Positions 23,773 through 33,110 of a stretch of DNA of 43,040 nucleotides are shown in pieces. The stretch lies in the NCBI GenBank assembly GCA_903850545.1, contig CAINLW010000018.1, forward strand, positions 1-43,040, in the 5' to 3' direction. The DNA is from an uncultured bacterium (GTDB lineage: Bacteria > Patescibacteriota > Minisyncoccia > Phycocordibacterales > GWA1-40-21). Numbering within the stretch: the stretch's first letter is position 1; the number at the start of each line of letters is the position of its first letter. The notes beneath the pieces are model-generated. The model was not told the DNA's origin. It saw nothing but the letters and a program-made list of their open reading frames with translations, and ran no database searches. The position numbers and the translations under genes were made by a program.

Positions 23773-25188
23773 CTAAATTTCGATGTATCTATTACACATA
23801 TATTGTATTACCCTATCATCATGAGAAATTAAAATATAAGTCAGATTATATTTTAATTTTATTTTAAGTAATAATTCTAATATCTTATTCTGAGTTATAG
23901 TATCAAGAGAAGATGTCGGTTCATCAAGAATAATAACATCTGGACTACTTAATAAAGATCTAATTATGGAGATTATTTGTTTCTGTCCATCGCTTAATTC
24001 AGTAATATATTTATCTAATATGTCTATTGGTAAATTAAAATCAACAAAAAAACTAGATATAAATTCTCTAGAAAACTCATTTTTGTTATTTATATAATTT
24101 TCTTCATTTAGTATTTTGAATATTTTTTGATTATGATTTAGTGATAGGTTTGCATTTTGAAAGACCATTTCAATTTTTAATTTTTCGCGTGTTTTTATTA
24201 CACCAGATGATGGTTTATATATTCCCATTATCATTTTACAAATTGTTGTCTTACCAACCCCAGACTCACCAACTAAACCTACCGTCTCCCCCGTTTTTAC
24301 ATACATATTAAAATCTCCAACCACTAAATTATCTCCAAAATTTTTGCTAATCATATTTAATTCAATAATTTTTTGACTAAAAACAGCATCACCATTTTTT
24401 TTCACTTCTAACAAGGAACTTTTATATAAAAGTTTGGTATATTCACTTGATAATGATTCGTTTACTTTACATATTTCATCTACAATTTTATTGTCCTTCA
24501 TTATTAAAATCCTGTTGCAAATTTTTTTTGCTAATAATATGTCATGTGTAATAAAAACTACCGATATATTTTTTTTATGAACAATTTTATCTACAACCTT
24601 TAATATCCTTATTTTATTTTCTTTATCAATAGAAGCTGTAGGTTCATCCATTACTAATACACGAGGATTACTAATTAAACTTAGTGCTACATTAATCCTT
24701 TGATTCATACCATCACTTAATTCTAAAGGATATTTATTTAATATATCCTTATGATTATCTAAGGAAACCTCTTTTATAACCACTTCTATCAAATTATCTT
24801 GTAATTCCTTTTGTTTAATATTAAGAACATCTTTTAATACTAATCTAAACTGATTATGTATCTTCATTGTTAAATTTAATGAAGATACTGGATTTTGCAT
24901 AATCATACTTATAAAAGACCCTCTCAATTCATTAATTTTGGTGGGAAATAAATCTATTCTTTTATTATTAAGCAAATATTCTTCAATAAGAATTTCACTA
25001 CCAGCAGTATCTAGCGTCCCCAATAAGTAACGAGCTAGTGTTGTTTTTCCAGAACCAGATTCTCCAATAATACCCAATATTTCATTTTCAAATAATCTAA
25101 AATTAATATTATCTAAGGCTTTAATTTTATTATTACCTAACAAATAACTGACATTTAAGTTTTTTATTGAGATTATCTCTTTAGGCAT
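23773..25188 (-). CDS. Peptide-type ABC importer, fused double ATPase
   Basis: The 471-aa protein is two complete ABC ATPase domains in one chain, equal to an OppD-OppF/DppD-DppF fusion. Domain 1: Walker A GESGSGKT (about 42-49), signature LSDGMNQR, Walker B VLVMDEPTA. Domain 2: Walker A GESGVGKT (about 307-314), signature LSDGQKQ, Walker B VIILDEPTS. The usual Cys-rich C-terminal tail of OppD/F is absent. It starts at 25188 (ATG overlapping the permease stop by 8 nt); a longer in-frame start at 25242 is unlikely. Confidence 0.9.
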   Translation of the reverse strand: MPKEIISIKNLNVSYLLGNNKIKALDNINFRLFENEILGIIGESGSGKTTLARYLLGTLDTAGSEILIEEYLLNNKRIDLFPTKINELRGSFISMIMQNPVSSLNLTMKIHNQFRLVLKDVLNIKQKELQDNLIEVVIKEVSLDNHKDILNKYPLELSDGMNQRINVALSLISNPRVLVMDEPTASIDKENKIRILKVVDKIVHKKNISVVFITHDILLAKKICNRILIMKDNKIVDEICKVNESLSSEYTKLLYKSSLLEVKKNGDAVFSQKIIELNMISKNFGDNLVVGDFNMYVKTGETVGLVGESGVGKTTICKMIMGIYKPSSGVIKTREKLKIEMVFQNANLSLNHNQKIFKILNEENYINNKNEFSREFISSFFVDFNLPIDILDKYITELSDGQKQIISIIRSLLSSPDVIILDEPTSSLDTITQNKILELLLKIKLKYNLTYILISHDDRVIQYMCNRYIEI

Positions 25189-25996
25189 ATTCTTTTGTAT
25201 TTTTAATAATAATTTCACCAACAATATTAAATAGGAACACAATTAATATTATAGATATAACTGGCACAAATAATTCATGAGGATAAATTCTAAAAAATTT
25301 TAAACCATCAGATACCATTTTTCCTAGACTTGGGAATGGTGGTTGTATACCTATACCCACAAAACTTAAAAATGATTCAATAAATATAATTTGGGGTATT
25401 TTTTGAATTATTGTAATAATAATAATACTTTTTAAATTCGGTAATAAATGAAATTTAAGTATATGCCAAAAACTAGCGTTTTTAATAACAGCATAATTAA
25501 TATAATCTGAATTCATTATTTTTTTTGTCTCATTTATTATTATTCTGGACATATAAATCCACGAGACAGCAATTACTGCCATCAAAACTCCTAATATATT
25601 GCCTTTCTCAGTAAAGAAATTATTTAATAACACTAAAAATAATATAATCAAGAGAAAACTAGGTATACTTTCTAAAATATTTAGAAACATTACCATTTTT
25701 TTTTCAAATCTCCCCCCTTTATATCCTGCATATGTACCATATACTACTCCAATAAATAAACTACAAAAAACAGAAAAACAGGCAACAAATAGAGTATTCA
25801 ATACTGCATAACATGTTCGAATAAACAAATCTCTTCCTAAATAATCAGTACCAAATATATATTTTATACTCGGTGATAAATTTGGGTTAGATATAATATC
25901 ATAATATTTTACTGGATAGAAACATAAAAATAATACTAATAACAATATTAGAGCGGCGGTAAATATAAAAATCTTTTTTAAAAAATTAATTTTCAT
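25181..25996 (-). CDS. Peptide-type ABC permease (OppC/DppC-like)
   Basis: The 271-aa permease has an N-terminal membrane helix (FIFTAALILLLVLFLCFYPV), then YIFGTDYLGRDLFIR (the OppC-type GTDxLGRD motif) and a BPD_transp_1 domain ending in the EAA-like SFLSFVGIGIQPPFPSLGKMV. It forms the importer channel with the OppB-like protein. The ATG at 25996 overlaps the upstream gene by 11 nt and is preferred to the longer reading from 26029. Confidence 0.92.
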   Translation of the reverse strand: MKINFLKKIFIFTAALILLLVLFLCFYPVKYYDIISNPNLSPSIKYIFGTDYLGRDLFIRTCYAVLNTLFVACFSVFCSLFIGVVYGTYAGYKGGRFEKKMVMFLNILESIPSFLLIILFLVLLNNFFTEKGNILGVLMAVIAVSWIYMSRIIINETKKIMNSDYINYAVIKNASFWHILKFHLLPNLKSIIIITIIQKIPQIIFIESFLSFVGIGIQPPFPSLGKMVSDGLKFFRIYPHELFVPVISIILIVFLFNIVGEIIIKNTKEYA

Positions 25997-26939
25997 TTTT
26001 TTTATCCAGAACATTCCCTTTGTAATCAATAATTGAAATTAATATATTAAATAAGGTTGTTGTTATAATTAGTATAGAGGAAAAAAACACGGTAAGCCCC
26101 ATTACAACTGGATAATCTCTATTTATTATAGATGATATAAAATATCGTCCAAGCCCAGGTATGTTAAATATAGACTCAACAACAAAACTTCCAACGACAA
26201 AATTAGCGATTAATGGAGCTATGTATGACAATATAGGTGTTAAGGAATTTTTTAATATGTATATAAACATTATCTTTCTATTACTAATGCCTCTGGAGAT
26301 AGCCGCAATAACATAATTACTCTCTTTTAATTTTTTGATATTACTTTCAAGCATTCTACTAATAAAAATAGTTGGATATATACTCAATACTACTATTGGT
26401 AAAAAATACCCTATCATAGAGTTGTCCCAATAAACTGGAAATAATTTTATTACCACACATAATATATATTGTAAGAGAACGCTTAAAACAAATGTTGGTA
26501 TGCTTATTAATAATATTTCAACAATAAATATAAACCATCTTTTGTTTGATAATATTTTTGATTTTAACAAACCTAAAGCGATACCAAGAATTAAAGAAGA
26601 AAATATTGAAAAAACACCAATAGAGGCTGATATGGGGAATTTTTCTTTTATTATATCGTTTACGGCCCTCCCATCGTTTGTCACTGAATAACCAAAATCA
26701 AATGCTACAAAATTTTTAATAGTATTTAAATACCTATCAGGTAAAGAGTCGTTTAAATGATATTTATTTCTAATATTATTTATAACGTTCTCATTTTTTA
26801 TATAATCTAAATCATATAAATCACCTGGAATAGCGTCAAGCAAAAAAAACGTTACAGAAACTACAAAAAACAAAGACGTAAAGAAGGTAATTATATATGT
26901 CATTATCTTCTTAAATATATTCAGTTTCGAGTTTATCAT
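25986..26939 (-). CDS. Peptide-type ABC permease (OppB/DppB-like)
   Basis: The 317-aa permease starts with the OppB-type N-terminal helix (IMTYIITFFTSLFFVVSVTFFLLDAIPGDL), then several membrane segments and the EAA loop region (AAISRGISNRKIMFIYILKNSLTPILSY), ending SIFNIPGLGRYFISSIINRDYP, a signature of the family. Its ATG shares one nucleotide with the stop of the binding-protein gene (TAATG type), so the two are tightly coupled. Confidence 0.93.
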   Translation of the reverse strand: MINSKLNIFKKIMTYIITFFTSLFFVVSVTFFLLDAIPGDLYDLDYIKNENVINNIRNKYHLNDSLPDRYLNTIKNFVAFDFGYSVTNDGRAVNDIIKEKFPISASIGVFSIFSSLILGIALGLLKSKILSNKRWFIFIVEILLISIPTFVLSVLLQYILCVVIKLFPVYWDNSMIGYFLPIVVLSIYPTIFISRMLESNIKKLKESNYVIAAISRGISNRKIMFIYILKNSLTPILSYIAPLIANFVVGSFVVESIFNIPGLGRYFISSIINRDYPVVMGLTVFFSSILIITTTLFNILISIIDYKGNVLDKKNEN

Positions 26940-28552
26940 TATTTAACTTTTATCAAACGTGCTTTGGTGAAATTTAAACAACCAGTGACATCATAAAAAA
27001 AACCTTCTATATTACCAGAGGTTATATAGTATGTATTTTCATAATATAACGGTACCACAGCAAATGAATTCATCACAAGGTTTTCTGCAACATGAACCAT
27101 TTTAAATCTAGCAACAGGATCATTTTCTAACATAATATTACTAAAGATAGTATCAAATTTATTATTCTTAAATCCTGAATAATTATTTAGATCTGATGAT
27201 TTAAAACCATATAAATAACTAGTTATATCTGGATATTCAGCTGCCCAAGAAGCAGCAACAATATCATATTTTTTTTCTTTTCTATATGTATTAAAAATTT
27301 TCTTTTCTACCGCCACAATTTCAATATCAAGTCCTATTTTAGATAATTGATTTTTAATAATTTCTGCTAGTATTAGATTCGAGGAACTTGTATTTGTCAA
27401 ATATTTAATCTTTCCGTATTTTTTCACATCAATATCTTTCAATAATAATTCAGCCTCCTCAATATTATTAGTCTTATTTAAATAATCGGTATGATCGCTA
27501 TCTTCTGTGTAATCTTTTTTCTCTAAAATATTATAAAAACCATAAGGAATAAAACTCAATAGTGGTGAAGCTTGACTTCCAATTATTTTTGAAATTTCTT
27601 CTCTATTTAAAACTATAGATATCGCTTTTCTAAGTTTTATATCACTAAAAATAGTTTTATTTAAATTTAAAGATATAAACTTCGTAATTACAAAGCTCGA
27701 GTTCTTAATTTCGGAAACTTGTTTCATTTCTTCTGCTGTTAGTATATTACCTGCATAATCTATTTCGCCAGCTTCATATGAATTTAATATTGCGCTTGAA
27801 TCAGAAAACAATTTAAATACTATTCCTGGTAATTTTATGTGTTCTTTATTCCAATATAAATCATTTTTCATGACTGATATCTCTAGATCGTGTTTCCATT
27901 TATTAAGATGAAAAGCTCCATTAGAAACAAAACTATAGGAATTTTCAGTCCAACTATCACCATATCTTTCAATAATATCTTTCCTAATAGGATAATATGG
28001 TTGTAGTGCGGTCATACTAATAAAGAATGAACATGGATTCTCAAGAGTAACTTTTAATGTATTGTCATCTATAACGTCTATCCCAACATCATCTACTGAC
28101 CCAGTACCATTATTATATTTTTCAGCTCCTTTTATATAATACAAATAAGATGCCCAACCAGAAGCTGTTTCAGGATTTAATACACGCAACCATGCATATT
28201 TAAAATCATTTGCTATAACACGAACACCATCTGACCACATGGCATTATTTCTTAATTTAAAAATATATTCTGTATTGTTTGTATCTGAAGACCATTTATA
28301 GGCAACCCCATCTTCTATGAAGCCTTTTTCATCAATATTTACTAACCCTTCAAATAAATTTGATAAATAAGATCTTACGTCTATAGTTAAACTTTTGGCT
28401 GGATCTATAGACGATGGTTCAGTACCTAAAACAATTTTCGGTAAAACATTAACGTCTGTTAAATAATTATTTTTGTTAAAAGAGAAACAATACATAATTA
28501 CTAACACTCCCAAAACAAAGATTGATCCAGCAATTAAAAATTTATTTTTCAT
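26939..28552 (-). CDS. Family 5 extracellular solute-binding protein (OppA/DppA-like)
   Basis: The 537-aa protein has an N-terminal hydrophobic helix (FLIAGSIFVLGVLVIMYCF) followed by the SBP_bac_5 fold: LGTEPSSIDPAKSLTIDVRSYLSNLFEGLVNID, then ALQPYYPIRKDIIERYG, LRKAISIVLNREEI and DIVAASWAAEYPDITSYLYGF. There is a Cys at 22, but IMYC is a poor lipobox, so it is probably helix-anchored. It supplies oligopeptides to the permease, valuable for an organism without amino-acid synthesis (inference). First gene of the four-gene importer operon; TATAAT lies 4 nt before the ATG. Confidence 0.9.
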   Translation of the reverse strand: MKNKFLIAGSIFVLGVLVIMYCFSFNKNNYLTDVNVLPKIVLGTEPSSIDPAKSLTIDVRSYLSNLFEGLVNIDEKGFIEDGVAYKWSSDTNNTEYIFKLRNNAMWSDGVRVIANDFKYAWLRVLNPETASGWASYLYYIKGAEKYNNGTGSVDDVGIDVIDDNTLKVTLENPCSFFISMTALQPYYPIRKDIIERYGDSWTENSYSFVSNGAFHLNKWKHDLEISVMKNDLYWNKEHIKLPGIVFKLFSDSSAILNSYEAGEIDYAGNILTAEEMKQVSEIKNSSFVITKFISLNLNKTIFSDIKLRKAISIVLNREEISKIIGSQASPLLSFIPYGFYNILEKKDYTEDSDHTDYLNKTNNIEEAELLLKDIDVKKYGKIKYLTNTSSSNLILAEIIKNQLSKIGLDIEIVAVEKKIFNTYRKEKKYDIVAASWAAEYPDITSYLYGFKSSDLNNYSGFKNNKFDTIFSNIMLENDPVARFKMVHVAENLVMNSFAVVPLYYENTYYITSGNIEGFFYDVTGCLNFTKARLIKVK

Positions 28553-28569
28553 ATTTATTATAATTGCTG

Positions 28570-30048
28570 TTAATATGAAGTAGCAAAAATAACTTTTCTG
28601 TCTGCATCATTATTGCAACAAATACATTTTCCTTTATTATCTTCACCACCATTCATCGGAATACATCTCGCTGTAGCGCCTGTATCTTCCTTTATTTTTT
28701 CAGCGCATTTAGTATCTTTACATAAATGTGTGTAAACAAATCCTTTTTTATTTTTTAAGGTTTCCTTAAACTCTTCGTAACTTGAAACTTCGCGCGTATT
28801 TGTTTCTCTAAATTTTCTAGAATTTTCCAATAAAGTTTTTTGGATATTTTCCAATGTGTCTTTTACAAATTGAATTCTTTTTTCATTTGAAACAAATTCT
28901 TTTTTACCTAAAAGTCTATCGACAATCACAACTGAATTTTTTTGAATATCTTTTGGACCGATTTCCATTCGTAGTGGAACACCCTTCCTTTCCCATTCAA
29001 AATATTTAAATCCTGGTCGTCCTTCTCTAGCATCAACTTTATATGTAATTTCAATATTTTCTAATTCTGCTTTAATTTTTTCAACCTCTTCAAAAACAAC
29101 TTTCTTTTCTTCTTCATTTGTCCAAATAGGTATAATAACTACTTGATATTGTGCTATTTTTGGTGGAACAATAAACCCCTTATCATCCGAATGAGCCATA
29201 ACAAGTGCACCGAGAATTCTCGTTGAAACTCCCCAGCTGGTTTGCCATGCATATTGTTTTACTTGATTTTCATCCAAGAAAGATACGTTGAAAGATTTAG
29301 AAAAATTTTGTCCTAACATGTGTGATGTCCCAGCCTGTAATGCTTTTCCATCCTGCATCATGGCTTCTATTGTCGCTGTATAATCTGCACCAGGGAATTT
29401 TTCAGTCTCAGTTTTCTTACCGACAACGAGTGAGATGGCCAAATATTCCTCAAAAAATTTTCTGTAAACCTCTAGCATCTCCAAAGTTTTTGCATTTGCC
29501 TCATCTTTGGTGGCGTGAGCAGTATGTCCTTCCTGCCAAAGGAATTCTGAGGTACGAAGTAAAAGCCTTGGGCGCATTTCCCAACGCATTATGTTGCACC
29601 ATTGGTTTATTAATAAGGGTAAATCTCTATATGAATGAATCCATCTTGAAAATGAATCGTACATAATTGTCTCAGATGTTGGCCTAATAATGAAAGGCTC
29701 TTCAAGCTCTCCGGCTGGAACCAACTTTCCATCTTTTTCTTCTAACCTATGGTGAGTAACGACAGCACATTCCTTTGCAAATCCTTCAACGTGTTCTGCT
29801 TCTTTTTCTAGAAAACTTTTTGGTATCAGAAGTGGAAAATAGGCATTTTGCGTTCCAAGTTTTTTAAACTCTTTGTCCAAAAATGACTGAATTTTTTCCC
29901 ATATAGCATAGCCACATGGTTTAATAACCATACAACCTCTAACTGGAGAATTTTCAGCCAAGTCTGCCTCTCTAACAATATCTAAATACCACTGAGAAAA
30001 ATCCGTTTCTCTTGTTGTAATTTTTGTATCTTCATTGTTTTGTTTCAT
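28570..30048 (-). CDS. proS: Prolyl-tRNA synthetase, archaeal/eukaryote-type
   Basis: The 492-aa class II enzyme charges tRNA-Pro. It is the short type without the bacterial editing insertion: FSQWYLDIVREADLAENSPVRGCMVIKP at the N-terminus, motif 2 RWEMRPRLLLRTSEFLWQEGHTAH, AGTSHMLGQNFSKSF, WTNEEEKK anticodon-binding domain, and a C-terminal zinc-like domain with four cysteines (CAEKIKEDTG...CIPMNGGEDNKGKCICC) ending in Tyr, as in archaeal and eukaryotic ProRS. It lies 17 bp upstream of the binding-protein gene. Confidence 0.95.
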   Translation of the reverse strand: MKQNNEDTKITTRETDFSQWYLDIVREADLAENSPVRGCMVIKPCGYAIWEKIQSFLDKEFKKLGTQNAYFPLLIPKSFLEKEAEHVEGFAKECAVVTHHRLEEKDGKLVPAGELEEPFIIRPTSETIMYDSFSRWIHSYRDLPLLINQWCNIMRWEMRPRLLLRTSEFLWQEGHTAHATKDEANAKTLEMLEVYRKFFEEYLAISLVVGKKTETEKFPGADYTATIEAMMQDGKALQAGTSHMLGQNFSKSFNVSFLDENQVKQYAWQTSWGVSTRILGALVMAHSDDKGFIVPPKIAQYQVVIIPIWTNEEEKKVVFEEVEKIKAELENIEITYKVDAREGRPGFKYFEWERKGVPLRMEIGPKDIQKNSVVIVDRLLGKKEFVSNEKRIQFVKDTLENIQKTLLENSRKFRETNTREVSSYEEFKETLKNKKGFVYTHLCKDTKCAEKIKEDTGATARCIPMNGGEDNKGKCICCNNDADRKVIFATSY

Positions 30049-30170
30049 TATATTTTTTATGATATTTTATTAACAATAAGTAAAATATATTTAAATCTTA
30101 TGACTTAAATACTACATTATTTTAAGATAAAACAAAACACTTGACAATAAATAAATAATGATTCTTTTTA

Positions 30171-31250
30171 CTAAAATAATTTCACTATATCTTTATAAGT
30201 AATAAATAACATTAAAGAAATTAGAAGTCCGAAACCAATCAGATTTAGCCAATTTGCAATTACTGGTTTTATTCTTCTTCGAATGATAACTTCGACAAGC
30301 ACAAATAAAACTCTACCTCCATCAAGCGCTGGAAAAGGAACCAAATTAAGCATCGCGAGATTTAAGGAAATCATTGCGACAAAACCAAAAAGATATGACA
30401 AACCCATACTACTTGCCTGGCCAACCATTCCTGCAATTCCCACTGGTCCAGTCATTTGTGAGAGTAATCCGCTTTCACCTTTAAATGCTCCATATATAAA
30501 ACTACAAAGGCCTCCTGCAATATTTACTGTTTCTAAATAAGTAAGTTTTGCTCCTTCATAAAAAGACTGAAAAAATCCTAATTTAACAGTTCCAACTAAA
30601 GCCATTGATATTCCAATTTGTTTTACTGTTCCTGTTGCAACCATATCCAATGTGCCAGTTGCACTTCCTCTTAAATAATCAACTTTTATATTACTTTCGC
30701 TTTCAGCAATTGTGGTTTGAATTTCCAAAATGGTTGGATTAGGAATCCTAGTTTTTCCAGATTCAATGCCCAAAATTCTATCACCTTCTTTAAGACCTGA
30801 TTTATCAGACGGAGAATCTTTTAATACTGACAAAACCATTACTGAAACATCCTTAGCTTTATCTTTATATTGATCTTCAATGGAAGTCAACGAGCCAAGA
30901 TTAAAAGAAATCGAAATCAAAAACCAAGCAAAAATAATATTCATTATTATACCTGAAAGGAGCACGACTGTTTGTTTCCATTTTGAAGCGTTTACAAAAC
31001 TTCTACTACTATCTGGACCATTCATTGATTCTTCATCAGGATCTTCACCAAATATTTTTACATATCCGCCCAGTGGTATCATATTTAAATTATATTGAGT
31101 CTCTCCTCTTTTCCAGCCAAAAACTTTTGGCGGAAACCCAATGGCAAATTCATCCACACGAATACCAAAAAGCTTGGCCGAAACAAAGTGACCAAGCTCA
31201 TGAACAAATATTAAAATAGCGAGAACTATTAAAAATAAAATTACGGTCAT
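30171..31250 (-). CDS. rseP: RseP-type site-2 zinc metalloprotease
   Basis: The 359-aa intramembrane M50 protease has HELGH (17-21) in the first membrane helix, a central PDZ domain (VLKDSPSDKSGLKEGDRILGIES, about 130-160) and the second metal motif NLVPFPALDGGRVLFVL near the C-terminus, with a final membrane helix. The family cleaves anti-sigma factors or signal-peptide remnants in the membrane; the local target is unknown. It starts 1 bp after the frr stop, so the two form an operon. Confidence 0.93.
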   Translation of the reverse strand: MTVILFLIVLAILIFVHELGHFVSAKLFGIRVDEFAIGFPPKVFGWKRGETQYNLNMIPLGGYVKIFGEDPDEESMNGPDSSRSFVNASKWKQTVVLLSGIIMNIIFAWFLISISFNLGSLTSIEDQYKDKAKDVSVMVLSVLKDSPSDKSGLKEGDRILGIESGKTRIPNPTILEIQTTIAESESNIKVDYLRGSATGTLDMVATGTVKQIGISMALVGTVKLGFFQSFYEGAKLTYLETVNIAGGLCSFIYGAFKGESGLLSQMTGPVGIAGMVGQASSMGLSYLFGFVAMISLNLAMLNLVPFPALDGGRVLFVLVEVIIRRRIKPVIANWLNLIGFGLLISLMLFITYKDIVKLF

Positions 31251-31251
31251 T

Positions 31252-31803
31252 TTAGCTGTTTACTTCCTTTTCTTTTTTATTAAACAAAGTTTCAAGACTT
31301 GCGTTGCCGTCATCCACAATCTTTTGCATTTCTTTTTTATATCTAAATTTATCGTCTTCCCCCATGCCACCCTCCTTTTCTTTTGCTTCAATATCACTCC
31401 AAGTATCATCTCTGAAACCTCTAACATTTACTTTTGCATCTTCAAGTTTTGCTTTTGCAGTTTTAACAAGAAGAGTTCTCCTGTCTGTTGTAAGTTCTGG
31501 AAAAAACATTCTGACTCCTTTATCGTCTATTCCAACGGATACACCCAAATTTGCTACTGTGATAGCTTTCTCAATTGCTTTTGATTGTGTTTTGTCCCAA
31601 GGAGTAATTCTGATCACCCTTGCATCTTCAATTCCAATATTCGCAAGTTGATTTATCGGCATTCTAGAACCATAAACTTCAACGAACACACTATCCAAAA
31701 TAGACGGGCTTGCAATTCCAGTTCTTAATCCGGTGTATTCTTTCTTCAACCATTCTTCTACACCTTTTATACTTTCATTTAATTTTTTAAAATCGTATGC
31801 CAT
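31252..31803 (-). CDS. frr: Ribosome recycling factor
   Basis: The 183-aa protein splits post-termination ribosomes with EF-G. It shows LRTGIASPSILDSVFVEVYGSRMPINQLANI, TPWDKTQSKAIEKAI and LTTDRRTLLVKTAKAKLEDAKVNVRGFRDD, all family signatures, and its length is normal. Upstream of the ATG is an AACTTTATAA repeat cluster instead of an SD. It is followed directly by rseP. Confidence 0.96.
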   Translation of the reverse strand: MAYDFKKLNESIKGVEEWLKKEYTGLRTGIASPSILDSVFVEVYGSRMPINQLANIGIEDARVIRITPWDKTQSKAIEKAITVANLGVSVGIDDKGVRMFFPELTTDRRTLLVKTAKAKLEDAKVNVRGFRDDTWSDIEAKEKEGGMGEDDKFRYKKEMQKIVDDGNASLETLFNKKEKEVNS

Positions 31804-31817
31804 ATTATTAGTTTTAA

Positions 31818-31845
31818 TGTTATAAAGTTGAAAGTTATAAAGTTT
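31818..31845 (-). repeat. AACTTTATAA repeat cluster, copy b (frr leader)
   Basis: Minus strand: AACTTTATAAC-TTTC-AACTTTATAAC just before ACTAAT and the frr start codon. Confidence 0.6.
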
Positions 31846-31987
31846 ATTAATACCTTATAATATTATTAATTGTGCGCTTTCTACTTATTTAAAGTATAAC
31901 CCAAAAATGAATAAAAGGAAAATAACAATTCTTAGAGTTCAACAGGTATTTGTAACACTTTATGTAAAAAATAATACAAATAAATAT

Positions 31988-32017
31988 CCCGTCGCCTACC
32001 ATTTGGTAGGCGACGGG
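31988..32017 (-). terminator. Terminator of gene 32027-32242
   Basis: CCCGTCGCCTACC, loop ATTT, perfect complement; 13-bp stem, then an AT-rich tail on the minus strand. Confidence 0.85.
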
Positions 32018-32026
32018 GAATTTTGG

Positions 32027-32242
32027 TCACTTCACGATCGTAGTTTTGTGTTTACGCGGTTTGGCTTTGGTGTGTTTGGGCACTGAAAAAGTGTACTCCA
32101 AAAAATCCTTTTCGCTCCCATTCTTTACACCACACGACTTGTACAACAGCCCAATCCACTCGCGAAGTTTCTCTTTAGGAAACTTCAGATCTTTAAACAT
32201 GATTACTACGACGCCGGAAGTTACTCTTTTAGGTTTTGCCAT
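32027..32242 (-). CDS. Small basic orphan protein (71 aa)
   Basis: I do not recognise this protein. It is basic, with MAKPKRVTSG at the start, a compact middle (MFKDLKFPKEKLREWIGLLYKSCGV) and a Lys/Arg/His tail (PKHTKAKPRKHKTTIVK). No signal peptide or membrane helix. GAGGTGA lies about 5 nt before the ATG; a TTGATT-17-TACATT promoter (32276-32304) and the terminator at 31988 make it a complete unit between holB and frr. Confidence 0.65.
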   Translation of the reverse strand: MAKPKRVTSGVVVIMFKDLKFPKEKLREWIGLLYKSCGVKNGSEKDFLEYTFSVPKHTKAKPRKHKTTIVK

Positions 32243-32275
32243 TTTTCACCTCAGGGAACAGTTTTCTACGTGCAA

Positions 32276-32304
32276 AATGTAACACAAATATGTAAATTAA
32301 TCAA
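32276..32304 (-). promoter_or_regulatory. Promoter of gene 32027-32242
   Basis: Minus strand TTGATT (32299-32304), 17 bp ending in TGT, TACATT (32276-32281). It overlaps the 3' end of holB. Confidence 0.55.
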
Positions 32305-33010
32305 ATTTTGGCAAAAGTAAAGACAGGTGTTCTAAAAGCATTTTAAGAGATGGTGACTGCTCACCTGCGTACTGTCTCACATTCTCTAGATTCTCGAGAA
32401 TGTGCGCGGACTCACGCAGACTAGACGCGGACTGACGCAGAAATAACTCGGTCTCGATTGCATTTACAAACTTAATAGCTTCTATCTTGCTTTCTTCTTC
32501 GTCAGAAATACTTCCGCATATTTTTTTTACAACTTCTAGTCTTTTTCCTATCGGCATTTTTAAAAATTCCTTCGGGTTAATAATTTGACTGCACTCCTCT
32601 AGGCCTTGCCTAGAGGTTTTTTCGCCAATAACAAAAAGTCTTGATCTAAAAGTCGGAATAATGTTATTTAAAGAAGGCAAAATCAAAAAAAAGTGCGTAT
32701 CACCCCTTGGTTCTTCAAAGAGTTTGAGCATCGCGTTTTGAGCTTTTTCAGTGATAAAATTTGCACTAATCACAAAAATCTTTTTGTCACCAGTGGTCGG
32801 TTTATTTTGATGTAAAATTTTAATCGCTCTTCCGTCGGCTATATCCATGACATCAAATTCTCCTCTCCAAAAATCTGGATTGTTTTTTGTTGAAAATTTT
32901 AACTCTTTTAAAAAGAATTTTTCCAATTCTTTTACGACATCTTCTGCATTACCCAAAATGCAATACGCGTGGTGCAAATTATTACTTTTTATAGATAAAT
33001 TTAAATTCAT
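32297..33010 (-). CDS. holB: DNA polymerase III delta-prime (HolB-like) clamp-loader subunit
   Basis: The 237-aa protein resembles the AAA+ part of delta-prime: HHAYCILGNAEDV, DVMDIADGRAIKILHQ, KIFVISANFITEKAQNAMLKLFEEP (the characteristic sensor region) and FFLILPSLNNIIPTFRSRLFVI (with the SRC-like arginine region as SRL). No Walker A is present, which is normal for this subunit. It is short because the collar domain is reduced. A GC-rich 18-nt direct repeat (32404-32441) in the C-terminal part encodes LRQSA-SS-LRESA. Confidence 0.85.
   Translation of the reverse strand: MNLNLSIKSNNLHHAYCILGNAEDVVKELEKFFLKELKFSTKNNPDFWRGEFDVMDIADGRAIKILHQNKPTTGDKKIFVISANFITEKAQNAMLKLFEEPRGDTHFFLILPSLNNIIPTFRSRLFVIGEKTSRQGLEECSQIINPKEFLKMPIGKRLEVVKKICGSISDEEESKIEAIKFVNAIETELFLRQSASSLRESAHILENLENVRQYAGEQSPSLKMLLEHLSLLLPKFD
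32404..32441. repeat. GC-rich 18-nt direct repeat inside holB
   Basis: CGCGGACTCACGCAGA and CGCGGACTGACGCAGA occur in tandem 18 nt apart. They stand out from the AT-rich gene around them. Confidence 0.7.
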
Positions 33011-33044
33011 TAGTTAGTATCATATCAAATATGGACAATTTAAA

Positions 33045-33098
33045 AAGGGTTCGAAAAGTATCTGCTTGCAGTAATTACTTTTCGAACCCTTCTCTTTT
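33045..33098. terminator. Large hairpin terminator between holB and gene 33111-33257
   Basis: AAGGGTTCGAAAAGTA / TACTTTTCGAACCCTT, a 16-bp perfect stem with a 15-nt loop; T run on the plus side and TTTTTAAA on the minus side. Confidence 0.8.
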
Positions 33099-33110
33099 TT
33101 TATTCTCCTT

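Noticed and set aside
32297-33010. HolB judged broken because Walker A is missing
   Set aside because: Delta-prime subunits normally lack a functional Walker A; the rest of the AAA+ fold is recognisable.
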